Of a DNA stretch of 40,966 nt, positions 1 to 10,015 are shown one piece after another (position 1 is the stretch's first letter; each line of letters opens with the position of its first letter). The notes under the pieces are model-generated. The model saw nothing but the letters and a program-made list of their open reading frames with translations. It made no database searches and was not told where the DNA came from. This DNA comes from an uncultured Clostridium sp. (GTDB taxonomy: Bacteria > Bacillota > Clostridia > TANB77 > CAG-508): positions 1 to 40,966 of the forward strand of contig CAMJYG010000020.1 of assembly GCA_946409935.1 (NCBI GenBank), read 5' to 3'. A program made the translations under genes and the position numbers.

Positions 1-2
1 TT

Positions 3-689
3 GTATTAGCTAACCCACCTTTCAATATTAGTGACTGGGGACAAGAAAAATTAGTAAATGATGCTAGATGGAAATATGGTATTCCACCAAAGGGAAATGC
101 TAATTTTGCGTGGGTTGAACATATGGTATCAAAATTATCAATGAATGGTAAAGCAGCAATAATTCTTGCTAATGGTTCTTTGTCAGCAGGTGGTCAAGAA
201 GAAGAAATTAGAAAGAATTTAATAGAAGCAGATTTAGTAGATTGTATATTATCAATGCCATCAAATTTGTTTTATACAGTAACTATACCTTGCAGTATTT
301 GGGTATTAAATAGAAATAAAAAACAAAAAGGTAAAACATTATTCATAGATGCCAGAAATCTAGGGACAATGGTTACTAGAAAACTAAGAGAACTAAATGA
401 AGACGACATATCTAAAATAGCAAAAACATATCATAGTTATCAAAATAATGATGGCTATGAAGATTTTGCTGGTTTCTGCAAAGCATCTACAATTGAAGAT
501 ATAAAAGAAAATAACTATGTTCTTACACCAGGTAGATATGTTGGAACAGAAGAAACAGAAGATGATGGAATTCCATTTGAGGAAAAAATGAAGACAATAA
601 CAACAGAATTAAAAGCACAATTTGAGGAGTCTCACAAGTTAGAGGAAGAAATTAAGAAGAACTTGGAGGCAATTGGGTATGGAATTTAA
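3..689 (+). CDS. hsdM: Type I restriction-modification DNA methyltransferase subunit, 5'-truncated by the window edge
   Basis: C-terminal part of the HsdM N6-adenine methylase of a type I restriction-modification complex (HsdR2M2S), which methylates the host recognition site using S-adenosylmethionine. The reading frame is open from base 3. The catalytic motif NPPF is encoded at bases 12-23 and is followed by the conserved stretch ending in WVEHM and AIILANGSL. The N-terminal half, with the SAM-binding motif, lies outside the window. It overlaps hsdS by 17 bases, so the two are probably translationally coupled. The family call is secure from motif and context; specificity cannot be read from this subunit. 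Confidence 0.95.
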   Translation, partial: VLANPPFNISDWGQEKLVNDARWKYGIPPKGNANFAWVEHMVSKLSMNGKAAIILANGSLSAGGQEEEIRKNLIEADLVDCILSMPSNLFYTVTIPCSIWVLNRNKKQKGKTLFIDARNLGTMVTRKLRELNEDDISKIAKTYHSYQNNDGYEDFAGFCKASTIEDIKENNYVLTPGRYVGTEETEDDGIPFEEKMKTITTELKAQFEESHKLEEEIKKNLEAIGYGI

Positions 690-1932
690 TGAATTAAAAG
701 CAGAAGAATATTGTGAGTCTGTTAGAGATGGAACACATGACTCTCCAAAACAAGCAAAAGAAGGATATAAACTTATTACATCTAAGCACATAAAAGAAAA
801 TGAAATAGATTTGGAAAGTGCATATTATATTTCTAAAGAGGATTATGAAAAAGTAAATCAAAGAAGCAAAGTAGATATAAATGATATTTTATACAGCATG
901 ATTGGAACTGTAGGATTAATATACAGAGTAAAAGAAGAGCCTAATTATGCAATAAAAAATATGGGATTATTTAAGTTAAAAGATGAATTGAAAAGTAAGT
1001 GGTTATATTATTATTTAAAATCACCTGAAATGATTTTATATATACAAACATTGCTTACTGGTAGTACACAAAAATATGTAACATTGAAAAATTTAAGAGA
1101 GCTACCAATTAAATTTCCTAAAGATAGTAAATTAACAGAAAAGACTATTAAGTTTTTAGAAAATATTGATAGAAAAATAGAATTAAATAATAAGATAAAT
1201 GATAATTTGCATAATTTGGCAGATGATTTATTTAAAAATTGGTTTATTGATTTCAGGTTTCCTGGTTTTAATGGGAAACTAAAAGAAACCAAATTAGGAC
1301 TAATTCCAGAAGATTGGAAAATAGAAAGATTAGAAGATATAGCAGAATGTCAAAATGGTTATGCTTTTTATAAAGATGGTTATGATGATAAAGGTTTAAT
1401 GGTAATAGATTTAGGAAATGTAAATTTGAACGGAACATTTATATACACAAATGCAGATAAATATATTGCACCAGATAGAGTAAATACTGATAAATTTAAA
1501 AAATATAAAATTTATAAAAATGATTTAATAATGGTAATGACTGATAGAAAGGCTACTATGGAACTATTGGGAAAGACAGGAAAAATATATGAAGATAAAG
1601 AATATTTATTAAATCAAAGAATGTATAGAATTAGAAGTAAGATAAATACAAATTTTTTATATACAGCATTAAATAATGATAATGTATTAAATAAGCTAAA
1701 AAGCAAAGCTTTAGGAAGTGTCCAAAAATATGTTAATACAGGACATATAAATGAATTGGAAATTATTATTGGAACTAATGAAATTATGGAAATGTTTTCA
1801 AAAATAGTGGACCCAATTTATGCTGAAATTGAGAACAGAACAATCGAAAATACTAGATTAGAAAAATTACGAGATATACTATTGCCAAAACTTATGAATG
1901 GAGAAATTGATTTAGATAAAATTGAAATTTAG
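673..1932 (+). CDS. hsdS: Type I restriction-modification specificity subunit
   Basis: DNA-recognition subunit of the type I complex, 419 residues. It has the two-fold architecture expected of HsdS. Target-recognition domain 1 covers roughly residues 5-150. The first conserved helix follows at about 160-195 and contains KINDNLHNLADDLFKNWF. Domain 2 covers about 210-370, and the second conserved helix near the C-terminus ends LRDILLPKLMNGEI. Its ATG lies inside the hsdM 3' end. Each half-target is set by one variable domain; I cannot deduce the sequence recognised. The gene is intact and in the order hsdM-hsdS, with hsdR displaced downstream by two inserted genes. Confidence 0.95.
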   Translation: MGMEFNELKAEEYCESVRDGTHDSPKQAKEGYKLITSKHIKENEIDLESAYYISKEDYEKVNQRSKVDINDILYSMIGTVGLIYRVKEEPNYAIKNMGLFKLKDELKSKWLYYYLKSPEMILYIQTLLTGSTQKYVTLKNLRELPIKFPKDSKLTEKTIKFLENIDRKIELNNKINDNLHNLADDLFKNWFIDFRFPGFNGKLKETKLGLIPEDWKIERLEDIAECQNGYAFYKDGYDDKGLMVIDLGNVNLNGTFIYTNADKYIAPDRVNTDKFKKYKIYKNDLIMVMTDRKATMELLGKTGKIYEDKEYLLNQRMYRIRSKINTNFLYTALNNDNVLNKLKSKALGSVQKYVNTGHINELEIIIGTNEIMEMFSKIVDPIYAEIENRTIENTRLEKLRDILLPKLMNGEIDLDKIEI

Positions 1933-1941
1933 GAGAAAAAG

Positions 1942-2574
1942 ATGGCTTTTGGGTACTATATGAATATGGAAAAAATGTCATTGCAAATAGCTAGTGAACA
2001 TATAGAGTTAATGGAAGAAAATATTCAGGATATGCAGATTTGTGAATTTTTAGATATTTGTAAATTGATAAGTAATATAAAAAATGGGTTTGTCGTAATA
2101 ACTCAGTTAATAACATTTGTTGAAAGTTTTTTGAATACAATAATAAATACTTGTATGCAGGAAAATAATGAATTATTACTTAAGATGAGTATAGATGAAA
2201 AATTAGAAATAATTTGTTTATATTATAAAGTAAAATCATCTCAAATTAAAAGTATTCATTATTGGGGAACATTAAAAACAATAAATAAGGTAAGAAATGA
2301 ATTGATACATTATAAAAAAAGTTTTATATGTGATTGTACTGCTATTCAAGATTTTAATATTGCGGGTATATCTGTAAAAGAGTTTTTTATAAAATCAAAT
2401 ATGGACAAGATTATGGAACATATTATACAGTTAGGTAATCATATTGCTAAAGTACTTGGGTTAACAATAAATAAAGATGTTTCAATTATTGAATGCGATG
2501 CAAGAGATGGGTTAGTAAGTTATGTGTTTGATGATAAAATAATTGATGTTGACCCTAGTAGAAATGTAAATTAA
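1942..2574 (+). CDS. HEPN-like protein embedded in the hsd operon
   Basis: 210-residue, mostly helical protein lying 9 bases after hsdS and in the same direction. The segment from about residue 50 to 130 resembles HEPN-type domains: a long helix (FVESFLNTIIN), then DEKLEIICLYYKV, then VRNELIHYKK. The last contains an R-x4-H motif at R118 and H123, the catalytic motif of HEPN ribonucleases. No hsd subunit has this fold, so it is cargo inside the restriction operon. By analogy with other HEPN genes in defence loci it may be an RNase or a regulator that acts when restriction fails; this is inference. The fold call rests on the motif and helix pattern only. Confidence 0.6.
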   Translation: MAFGYYMNMEKMSLQIASEHIELMEENIQDMQICEFLDICKLISNIKNGFVVITQLITFVESFLNTIINTCMQENNELLLKMSIDEKLEIICLYYKVKSSQIKSIHYWGTLKTINKVRNELIHYKKSFICDCTAIQDFNIAGISVKEFFIKSNMDKIMEHIIQLGNHIAKVLGLTINKDVSIIECDARDGLVSYVFDDKIIDVDPSRNVN

Positions 2575-2597
2575 CATTATATATGGAGATTTGAGTA

Positions 2598-3254
2598 ATG
2601 GACAAGTTAACGAACGAATTTAAGAATTCGCTAATTTATAATGCTGGAGATACATTAACTGATTATTTAGAAGTAGGAATTGATAGTTTTATAGAAGATG
2701 GAATACTAAAAGATATTCCTATAATAAAATCTATTACAGCTGGGTTAAAATTAGCAAAGAATATTCACGATAGAAATTTATTAAAACAGTTATTATCTTT
2801 TATAGGTGAATTAAATAATGGAACAATTAGTGAAGAACAATTAAACGAATACAAAAGCACAATAGAAAATAATTCTAAAAAATGTGAAGAAGAGTTAGGT
2901 AAAGTTTTATTATACTTGAATAGTTTTATAGATAAAGAAAAAAGTTTTATGCTTGCAAAACTGTTTAAACAATATATAAAACAAGAAATAAATTGGAACG
3001 AATTTTGCGAGTTTGCAGAGATAATAAATAGATTATTCATTCAGGACTTGCAAATATTAAAAAGAATAAAAGACAGAGACATTGATTTAATGTTTTCAAG
3101 AGAAGATGAATTCCGTGCAGAAAGATTATATTCATTAGGACTAGTTGGAATGTCTTTTAATGCATTAACTTGGGGAGATATAAAAGACGGACATATAAAT
3201 AGTGGAAGAACAATAAGTCCATTAGGAAAAAAGTTTTGTGAAATAATTTTTTAG
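2598..3254 (+). CDS. Unknown protein between the HEPN-like gene and hsdR
   Basis: 218 residues, no enzyme family recognised. The N-terminal part contains DIPIIKSITAGLKLAKNIHDR followed by LLKQLLSFIGEL, a pattern I associate with hypothetical proteins of defence neighbourhoods (from memory, low certainty). The middle is helical and charged. The C-terminus, from about residue 170, looks like a small winged-helix-type end with ISPLGKKFCEIIF. It starts 23 bases after the HEPN-like gene and stops 10 bases before hsdR, so all five genes probably share one transcript. The pairing with the HEPN-like gene suggests a two-gene accessory module. Confidence 0.55.
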   Translation: MDKLTNEFKNSLIYNAGDTLTDYLEVGIDSFIEDGILKDIPIIKSITAGLKLAKNIHDRNLLKQLLSFIGELNNGTISEEQLNEYKSTIENNSKKCEEELGKVLLYLNSFIDKEKSFMLAKLFKQYIKQEINWNEFCEFAEIINRLFIQDLQILKRIKDRDIDLMFSREDEFRAERLYSLGLVGMSFNALTWGDIKDGHINSGRTISPLGKKFCEIIF

Positions 3255-3264
3255 GGGGCTAATT

Positions 3265-6200
3265 ATGTTTGATGAAGAAACATTGGAAAAAGTAACAATG
3301 GGAATGTTACAGAGTTTAGAATATGAATGTATAAATGGGTATGAAATGGACAGAACAGATTTCTCTAAGGTACTATTAGAGGAAGATATTAGTCAGTCTA
3401 TTGCTAGATTAAATATTGGAATTAAAGATGAACAAATACAAGAAACAATGAGGTTAATTAGAAATTTAGACCATAATAATATCGTTTTGAATAATAAACA
3501 ATTTACTAAGTATTTATTAGAGGGAATTTCTGTACCTGTACAAGAAAATGGAGAAACGAAATATAAAACAGTAAGAATTATAGATTTTGATAATATAAAT
3601 AATAATACATTCAAAGCAATTAACCAATATACAATCATCGAACATAGTGAAAAAAGACCAGATATAATTATATTTATAAATGGTATTCCTTTAGTTGTTA
3701 TAGAGTTGAAATCAACAGTTAGAGAAGAAGTAAATTTAGAAGATGGTTATAACCAATTAAGAGGCTATCAAGAAGTACACATACCTACCCTATTCTATTA
3801 TAATCAGTTTATGATAGTAAGTGATGGTGTACAAGCAAGAGCTGGAACAATTACTAGTCCGTGGAGCAGATTTAGTGAATGGAAAAAGGTTGAAGATACA
3901 GATGAAGTATTAGAAAGTATGGCAACACATAAAACGCTATTTAATGGAATGTTACGAAAAGACAGATTATTAGATTTAATAAATAACTTTATATTATGGA
4001 GCGAAGATAGTAAAATTTTATCTGCTTATCATCAATATTTTGGGGTTAAAAAGGCAATTACAAGTACAGAAACAGCAATAGATAAAAGAACTGGAAAAGC
4101 TGGATTACTTTGGCACACACAGGGCTCAGGTAAAAGCTTTTCAATGGTGTTTTATGCAGGTAATATGATTAAAAAATTAAATAACCCAAGTATTGTTGTG
4201 GTAACAGATAGAAATGATTTAGATAATCAGTTATTCACAACATTTGCAAAATGTGAGGATTATTTAAAACAAGAACCTGTACAAATAGAAAATAGACAAG
4301 ACTTAAACGATAAATTAGAAGGAAGAAAATCAGGTGGAATATTCTTTACTACATTACAAAAGTTTGAGGAAGAAACAGGAGTATTTAGTCAAAGAGATGA
4401 TATATTAGTATTAGTTGATGAAGCACACCGTAGCCATTATGGTTTAGATGCAACTATTAGATTTGATAAAGCAAAGATGGAAGCATATAAAAAGTATGGT
4501 ACAGCTAAATATTTACACGATGCTTTTCCTAATGCAACATATATAGGTTTCACAGGAACACCAGTAGAGACAAAAGATAAATCAACTACTAATGTATTTG
4601 GAGAGATAATAGATACATATGATATGACACAAGCAATCATTGATGGTTCAACAGTACCAATTATGTATGAGTCAAGAATGGCAAGAGTCGGGCTAAATCA
4701 AAAGATATTAGATGAAATAGATGATTACTACAATATGTTAGAGACCGAAGAAGGTGTTGAAGATTATAAAATAGCACAATCTAAAAAAGCAATGGCAACA
4801 ATGAAACAAATTATAGAAGACCCTGATAGACTAGAGATGATTGTAAAAGATATTATAAAAAGTTATGAAGAAATAGAAAACAGTGTTGCAAATAAGGCAA
4901 TGGTAGTTGCATATTCAAGAAACTCTGCATATACAATGTATAATAAATTCTTAGAACTTAGACCAGATTGGAAAGATAAAGTTAATATGATTATAACATC
5001 TAATAATAAAGATGATGAAGAGATGCAAAAAGCAATAGGTTCTAAGAAAGATAAGAAGCAACTTGAAGTAGATTTCAAAGATATGAATTCTAACTTTAAA
5101 ATTGCAATTGTTGTTGATATGTGGTTGACTGGTTTTGATGTTCCAGGACTTGGAACGATGTATATAGACAAACCAATGAAGGCTCATAATTTAATGCAAG
5201 CAATAGCAAGAGTAAATAGAGTTTACAAAGATAAAACGGGTGGACTAATTGTTGACTATATAGGGCTAAAAAGATGGTTATTAGATGCATTGAAAACATA
5301 TACAAAGAGAGACCAAGGTAAAATCGTAGATAATAGTGAATTAGTAAAAGTTTTAAATGATAAAGTAGAACTAATTAGAGATTTGTTTAATGGGTTCTAT
5401 TATGGACATTTTGCAACAACAACAGATAGTGATAAATACGAAATAATAATGGCAGGAGCTAACTGGATGCTAGAAACAGAAGAAAAGAAAAATGCTTTTA
5501 TGAAATACAGTTATGATGTTAAGAGCTTATATGCTCTTTGCACAGGAGTATTATCACAAGAACTAAAAGATGAAATATTATTCTTTATTTCAGTAAGGTC
5601 ATTTATTTCAAAACTAAGTGGAGAGAAAATAGATGTTAAGGAAATAAACGCAAATGTAGCTAAAATGTTAGAAAGAGCAATACAAGATGATGAGATGCTA
5701 CAAATAGGAGATGTACATAGTAGTAATCAATTAGCATTACTAAGTAATGAAATATTAAATAAATTAGCAAAAATGCAAAAGAAAAATATTGCTGTTGAAG
5801 TTTTAAATAGAGCATTGAAAGAATATGTTGCACAAATTGGAAAACAGAATGTGGTAATGATGGAAAAGTTTTCTACAAAGTTTAATAAAATTGCAGCAAC
5901 ATATAATGAAAGAACAAGTGTAGAAGATATACAAAAAATCATTGAAGAAATGATTAACTTAAAGAATGAAATTGAAGAAGAACTGAAAGCTGGAAATGAA
6001 TTTAATTTATCACCAGAAGAAAAAGCATTTTTTGATGCTTTAGGACATGACCCAGAAGTAAAAGAACTAATGAAAGATGAAGTATTAGTTCAAATTGCAA
6101 AAGAATTAGTTGAAACAGTAAATAATAATATGACAATTGATTGGGACATTAGAAAAGATGCAAGGGCTAGAATGAGAATAGAAATTAAGAAATTGTTGAT

Positions 6201-6291
6201 TAAATATAATTACCCACCAAATAAAAGTGAGAAAGCAGTTCAAACAGTTATAAAACAAGCAGAGTTAAAATGTAAAAGTATGATACAATAA
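3265..6291 (+). CDS. hsdR: Type I restriction-modification endonuclease/translocase subunit
   Basis: Motor and nuclease subunit, 1008 residues, the usual length. The N-terminal PD-(D/E)xK nuclease is visible as D133 and the E147-L-K149 triad in VVIELKS. Helicase motif I (Walker A, HTQGSGKS) is near residue 285-292. The DEAH box (VDEAHRSHYG) is near 385-395 and the motif III-like TGTPVE near 430. Later motifs include FDVPGLGTMYIDKP and QAIARVNR. The start ATG follows the SD AGGGGG by a few bases. The protein cleaves non-self DNA after ATP-driven translocation when both half-sites are unmethylated. It closes the operon and is followed by a terminator. The gene is intact, with no in-frame CGG. 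Confidence 0.96.
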   Translation: MFDEETLEKVTMGMLQSLEYECINGYEMDRTDFSKVLLEEDISQSIARLNIGIKDEQIQETMRLIRNLDHNNIVLNNKQFTKYLLEGISVPVQENGETKYKTVRIIDFDNINNNTFKAINQYTIIEHSEKRPDIIIFINGIPLVVIELKSTVREEVNLEDGYNQLRGYQEVHIPTLFYYNQFMIVSDGVQARAGTITSPWSRFSEWKKVEDTDEVLESMATHKTLFNGMLRKDRLLDLINNFILWSEDSKILSAYHQYFGVKKAITSTETAIDKRTGKAGLLWHTQGSGKSFSMVFYAGNMIKKLNNPSIVVVTDRNDLDNQLFTTFAKCEDYLKQEPVQIENRQDLNDKLEGRKSGGIFFTTLQKFEEETGVFSQRDDILVLVDEAHRSHYGLDATIRFDKAKMEAYKKYGTAKYLHDAFPNATYIGFTGTPVETKDKSTTNVFGEIIDTYDMTQAIIDGSTVPIMYESRMARVGLNQKILDEIDDYYNMLETEEGVEDYKIAQSKKAMATMKQIIEDPDRLEMIVKDIIKSYEEIENSVANKAMVVAYSRNSAYTMYNKFLELRPDWKDKVNMIITSNNKDDEEMQKAIGSKKDKKQLEVDFKDMNSNFKIAIVVDMWLTGFDVPGLGTMYIDKPMKAHNLMQAIARVNRVYKDKTGGLIVDYIGLKRWLLDALKTYTKRDQGKIVDNSELVKVLNDKVELIRDLFNGFYYGHFATTTDSDKYEIIMAGANWMLETEEKKNAFMKYSYDVKSLYALCTGVLSQELKDEILFFISVRSFISKLSGEKIDVKEINANVAKMLERAIQDDEMLQIGDVHSSNQLALLSNEILNKLAKMQKKNIAVEVLNRALKEYVAQIGKQNVVMMEKFSTKFNKIAATYNERTSVEDIQKIIEEMINLKNEIEEELKAGNEFNLSPEEKAFFDALGHDPEVKELMKDEVLVQIAKELVETVNNNMTIDWDIRKDARARMRIEIKKLLIKYNYPPNKSEKAVQTVIKQAELKCKSMIQ

Positions 6292-6298
6292 AAGATAT

Positions 6299-6334
6299 AG
6301 AGTTGATTATATTGATGTAATCAGCTCTATTTTA
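6299..6334 (+). terminator. Rho-independent terminator after hsdR
   Basis: An 11-bp stem (6299-6309 with 6318-6328, one G-U pair) with an 8-nt loop, followed by a T-rich tail. It lies 8 bases after the hsdR stop. Confidence 0.75.
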
Positions 6335-6362
6335 TTAAGTGTTCAGCAAGGTATACTTTTAC

Positions 6363-6483
6363 GAACTATAAAAAACAAACAAAATATAGTTCAAAAAAGT
6401 ATATAAATAAAATTTACGAACGTTCGCAAAAAATATAGACATTTGTGAACAGGAATGGTATAATATAAAAAATATTTAGGGGG
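6363..6483 (+). promoter_or_regulatory. Promoter, candidate operators and ribosome site of the serine recombinase gene
   Basis: A sigma-70-type promoter is visible: TAGACA at 6436-6441, a 17-bp spacer and TATAAT at 6459-6464. An SD (AGGGGG) lies at about 6478-6483, just before the ATG at 6490. Upstream are two inverted repeats: GAACTATA/TATAGTTC at 6363-6370 and 6385-6392, and the perfect 10-bp palindrome CGAACGTTCG at 6417-6426. Either could bind a regulator, for example the recombinase itself. Confidence 0.6.
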
Positions 6484-6489
6484 ATAGAT

Positions 6490-7086
6490 ATGTCTAAGAC
6501 GGTAGCTTATATAAGAGTTAGTTCCAAAGAACAAAACTTAGATAGACAAATTGAAGAATTGAAACATCTGGGAATAAGTGAAAAATATATATACCAAGAT
6601 AAACAATCAGGTAAAGATTTTGAACGTATAGGGTATCAGTATATGAAAAAATCATTGGAGCCAGGAGATACAGTTGTAATAAAAGAACTTGATAGAATAG
6701 GAAGAAATCAAACTGAATTAAAAAAAGAGTGGGAATATTTTAAAAATAATGAAATAAATGTACGAGTACTTGATATGCCTGCTTTAAATATTGATTATGA
6801 TGATGATACTCTAAAACCCATGATAAAAATGATTAACAGTATTATTTTTGAAATAATGTGTTGGAAAGCTCAAAATGAAAGAGAAACAATAAAAAAAAGA
6901 CAAGCAGAAGGAATAGCTATAGCTAAGTCTAAAGATGTAAAGTTTGGAAGACCACCTATAAAAATAACAGAAGAGTTTAGAAGAGAAGTTAAGAGATGGA
7001 GAAATGGGGAAATTACCGCAACTGAAGCAATGAGAAATTCTAATACCAAAAAAACCACTTTTTATAAATTAGTGAAAGAAATTTAA
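6490..7086 (+). CDS. Serine recombinase (resolvase/invertase family)
   Basis: 198 residues, the size of small serine recombinases. The N-terminal catalytic domain begins AYIRVSSKEQNLDRQ, with the nucleophile serine in the VSS motif and the conserved arginines in NLDRQ and ELDRIGRN. The C-terminal part (KFGRPPIK, then ITATEAMRNSNTKKTTFYKLVKEI region) is the usual helix-turn-helix DNA-binding domain. It has its own promoter and is followed 31 bases later by the large methylase gene. It could act as resolvase of the element carrying the two restriction systems, or invert or excise a local segment. No candidate res or inversion site was identified apart from the palindromes just upstream. Confidence 0.88.
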   Translation: MSKTVAYIRVSSKEQNLDRQIEELKHLGISEKYIYQDKQSGKDFERIGYQYMKKSLEPGDTVVIKELDRIGRNQTELKKEWEYFKNNEINVRVLDMPALNIDYDDDTLKPMIKMINSIIFEIMCWKAQNERETIKKRQAEGIAIAKSKDVKFGRPPIKITEEFRREVKRWRNGEITATEAMRNSNTKKTTFYKLVKEI

Positions 7087-7117
7087 TATGCAAGTATATT
7101 TAAATTTAGGAGGAACA

Positions 7118-10015
7118 ATGAAAAATAGATATATTGATAATATTATAGAACTTTTGGAGTACAATAAGTCAAAAGAATTATATTATTTAAGTGATTTGAA
7201 AGAAAAAGGTATAAAAATATCTTCTATACAAATGAAATCATTGATGGACATAAAACCATATGCTATATATTGTAAAGAAAATAAACCTTTTGTTATATTT
7301 ATACCAGATGATAGCTTAGACAAAGAAGCAAATAAAAAAATATGGAACATGCAAATTCCAATTGTTATAAGTGTTTCAGAAAATACAATAAAAATATTTG
7401 AAGGTAGTAATTTAGACACATTAACCAAAGAAATTCAACTTATTGAAGAAAAAGATATAGAGAAATTTAAGGATGAAAAAAAATTATCTTTTTGGGATGT
7501 TCATAACATAAAAGAATTACAAAAATATTGTAATCGAACCAATAATTTGAATAATTTATTATTAAAAAATATTAAGTATTTAAATAATGAGCTAAAAACG
7601 AAGTATAACATTAAATTTGCTACAAAATTAGTGTTAAGAATTATTTTTATTAGATTTTTAATAGATAAAGGTGTAAATATAGATTATGATAAATTTAATG
7701 ATAATATAGAAGATAACAAAAATAAATTTATTGAGATTATAAGAAATAAAGATGAGTTATATAAATTATTTAGACATTTAAAACAAAAGTTTAATGGTAA
7801 TTTATTTGATATAGAGGGTGAGCTAGAAGATACAAGTCTAAATAACAATATATTTGAACTGATTTCTGATTTTATATCTGCCAAACAAGATTTGGTAAAT
7901 AATCAAATTTCTTTTTTTGATATATATGACTTTGATATTATACCAATTTCATTGATAAGTGCCATATACGAAATTATATTAGGCGAAGATACACAGAATA
8001 AGGACAAAGCATTTTATACGCCAGATTATTTAGTTAAATATTTGTTACAAGATATAGAAATATGTAACAAAAATAGTTTTAAAGTATTAGACCCTTCGTG
8101 TGGTTCGGGAATTTTCTTGGTTGAAACATTTCAAAAAATATTAGAAATGCATACAGATGAAAATGGCTATATAAATGATGATAAAAAGATTAACAAATTG
8201 TTGACTGATAATATTTATGGAATAGACATAAATGAGGAAGCTATTGATATATCAATTTTTTCTCTATACTTGGTAATTATGGAATATAAAAATCCAAAAA
8301 CATTGCAGAATTATAAATTTCCTACTTTAAAAGGTATCAATTTATTAGTTGCAGATTTTTTTGATGACAAAAAAGTTAACCCTATATTAGAAAAACAATT
8401 TGACTTAATTATAGGTAATCCTCCATGGGGAAAGGTAGATGATAATACTAGCCATAGAAATTTTTGTATTGACAGAAATTTTCCAGTGCAAAATAACGAA
8501 ATAAGTAGAAGTTTTCTATTTAAAGCAATTGAAAATTGCAAGCAAAATACATTATGTTGTTTAGTACTACCATCTAGTCTTTTATATAATGTTGAAGAGC
8601 CTGCAAGAGAAACAAGAAAAATTATTTTGGAACAAACAAAGATAGTGAAAATAATTGAAATGTCATCAGTTAGAAAAATGATATTTGAAAATGCTATAGC
8701 TCCAACTTTTTGTATATTTATAAAAAAAGATAATACAGATTATTTAAAAAATAAAATTAAGTATACATCTTTAAAACCAAATATATATTTTAGATTATTT
8801 AATACTATCTGTATAGAGAAAAATGATACTAAATATATAGTACAAGAATTTTTTAGAAATAATGATTGGGCTTGGAAAACAGTTTTATATGGCTCTTACT
8901 TTGATGTCAATATAATAATGAAATTGAAGAATAAATATAAAACACTTGGAGAAGTAATAGAAGAAGAACATTTTGTGAGTGGAACAGGATTAGCAACTAA
9001 TCTAGGGGATGCTAAGGATGCTAGAAAATTGATAGGAAAGAAAATTTTAGATGCAAAAAATGATATAGACTCTTTCTATGTTAATGATAAGCCAGCAAAT
9101 ATTTTTAACAAAAAGTATATACATAGAATTCCAAATTTAGAAAGATTTAAAGCTCCATTTATTGCTATAAAAAAAGGTGTAAATCTTAAAAATTATAAAC
9201 TTAGAGCAGGGTATTCAGAAAATGATTTTTTATTTACAAATGCTATTACATCTATTAAAGGAAATATAGAGCAAAAAGATAAACTATTAAATATGGTAGG
9301 GTTATTAAATTCATCCTTATATGCATATTTAACTTTAATGTTAGCATCTTCTGTTGGGATAGAAAGAGAACAACATTATAAAAAAGAAGTAATGGACAAA
9401 CCATATATTTATAGTAAAGATATAGTTAATTTAGTAAGAAAAATAATAACAATGAAAAAAGATGATATTCTTAATGAGTATGAAATAGAAAATAATATAA
9501 AGAAGTTGGACAATATTGTTTTAAAAGAGTTTGGTTTGAAAAATAATGAAGCAGTTGATTATATATTAAATGTTGAACTACCATCTATTGTATGTAAGAA
9601 AGATTATGTTTCTACGCGAGCATCTGAGCAAGATTTGAGAAAATATTCACAATATTTCATAGATTATTTTATAGATTTATTTGAAAATGAAAAAAATATA
9701 AAGGTGACATTATATCCTAATATAAAGGGAATTTTAACTATTTTTGAATTAGAGATTGTTAGTGATACAGAAGGAAGCGGTATTGAAATTTGCAAAAATA
9801 TTGATAAGGAAAAGGAATTTTTAGGTAATCTTATTATAGATAAAATTGAAAACATAATGTATGCTAGAGATATTTTACATTTTGAGAAAAATACATTTTA
9901 TATAATAAAATCTAATGAATTAAAAAACTGGCATCCTTTAAAGGCTAAAATTGATTTAGAAGAGGTACTTGGCAATATTAGTTTAGCAGGTGAGGAGGAA
10001 TGTACAGATGAATAA
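7118..10015 (+). CDS. Large N6-adenine DNA methyltransferase of a second restriction-modification system
   Basis: 965 residues from the ATG at 7118. I chose this start because AGGAGG at 7108-7113 precedes it; an in-frame ATG at 7088 has no such site. The SAM-binding motif LDPSCGSGIFL is near residue 324 and the catalytic NPPW near 433. Both fit the N6-adenine class with motif I before motif IV. A long C-terminal region (about 600-960) probably contains target recognition. It resembles Eco57I-like or BREX-like stand-alone methylases. The next gene overlaps its stop codon and carries a nuclease motif, so the pair looks like a type II-style restriction-modification unit. Subtype and recognition site are not deducible. 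Confidence 0.85.
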   Translation: MKNRYIDNIIELLEYNKSKELYYLSDLKEKGIKISSIQMKSLMDIKPYAIYCKENKPFVIFIPDDSLDKEANKKIWNMQIPIVISVSENTIKIFEGSNLDTLTKEIQLIEEKDIEKFKDEKKLSFWDVHNIKELQKYCNRTNNLNNLLLKNIKYLNNELKTKYNIKFATKLVLRIIFIRFLIDKGVNIDYDKFNDNIEDNKNKFIEIIRNKDELYKLFRHLKQKFNGNLFDIEGELEDTSLNNNIFELISDFISAKQDLVNNQISFFDIYDFDIIPISLISAIYEIILGEDTQNKDKAFYTPDYLVKYLLQDIEICNKNSFKVLDPSCGSGIFLVETFQKILEMHTDENGYINDDKKINKLLTDNIYGIDINEEAIDISIFSLYLVIMEYKNPKTLQNYKFPTLKGINLLVADFFDDKKVNPILEKQFDLIIGNPPWGKVDDNTSHRNFCIDRNFPVQNNEISRSFLFKAIENCKQNTLCCLVLPSSLLYNVEEPARETRKIILEQTKIVKIIEMSSVRKMIFENAIAPTFCIFIKKDNTDYLKNKIKYTSLKPNIYFRLFNTICIEKNDTKYIVQEFFRNNDWAWKTVLYGSYFDVNIIMKLKNKYKTLGEVIEEEHFVSGTGLATNLGDAKDARKLIGKKILDAKNDIDSFYVNDKPANIFNKKYIHRIPNLERFKAPFIAIKKGVNLKNYKLRAGYSENDFLFTNAITSIKGNIEQKDKLLNMVGLLNSSLYAYLTLMLASSVGIEREQHYKKEVMDKPYIYSKDIVNLVRKIITMKKDDILNEYEIENNIKKLDNIVLKEFGLKNNEAVDYILNVELPSIVCKKDYVSTRASEQDLRKYSQYFIDYFIDLFENEKNIKVTLYPNIKGILTIFELEIVSDTEGSGIEICKNIDKEKEFLGNLIIDKIENIMYARDILHFEKNTFYIIKSNELKNWHPLKAKIDLEEVLGNISLAGEEECTDE

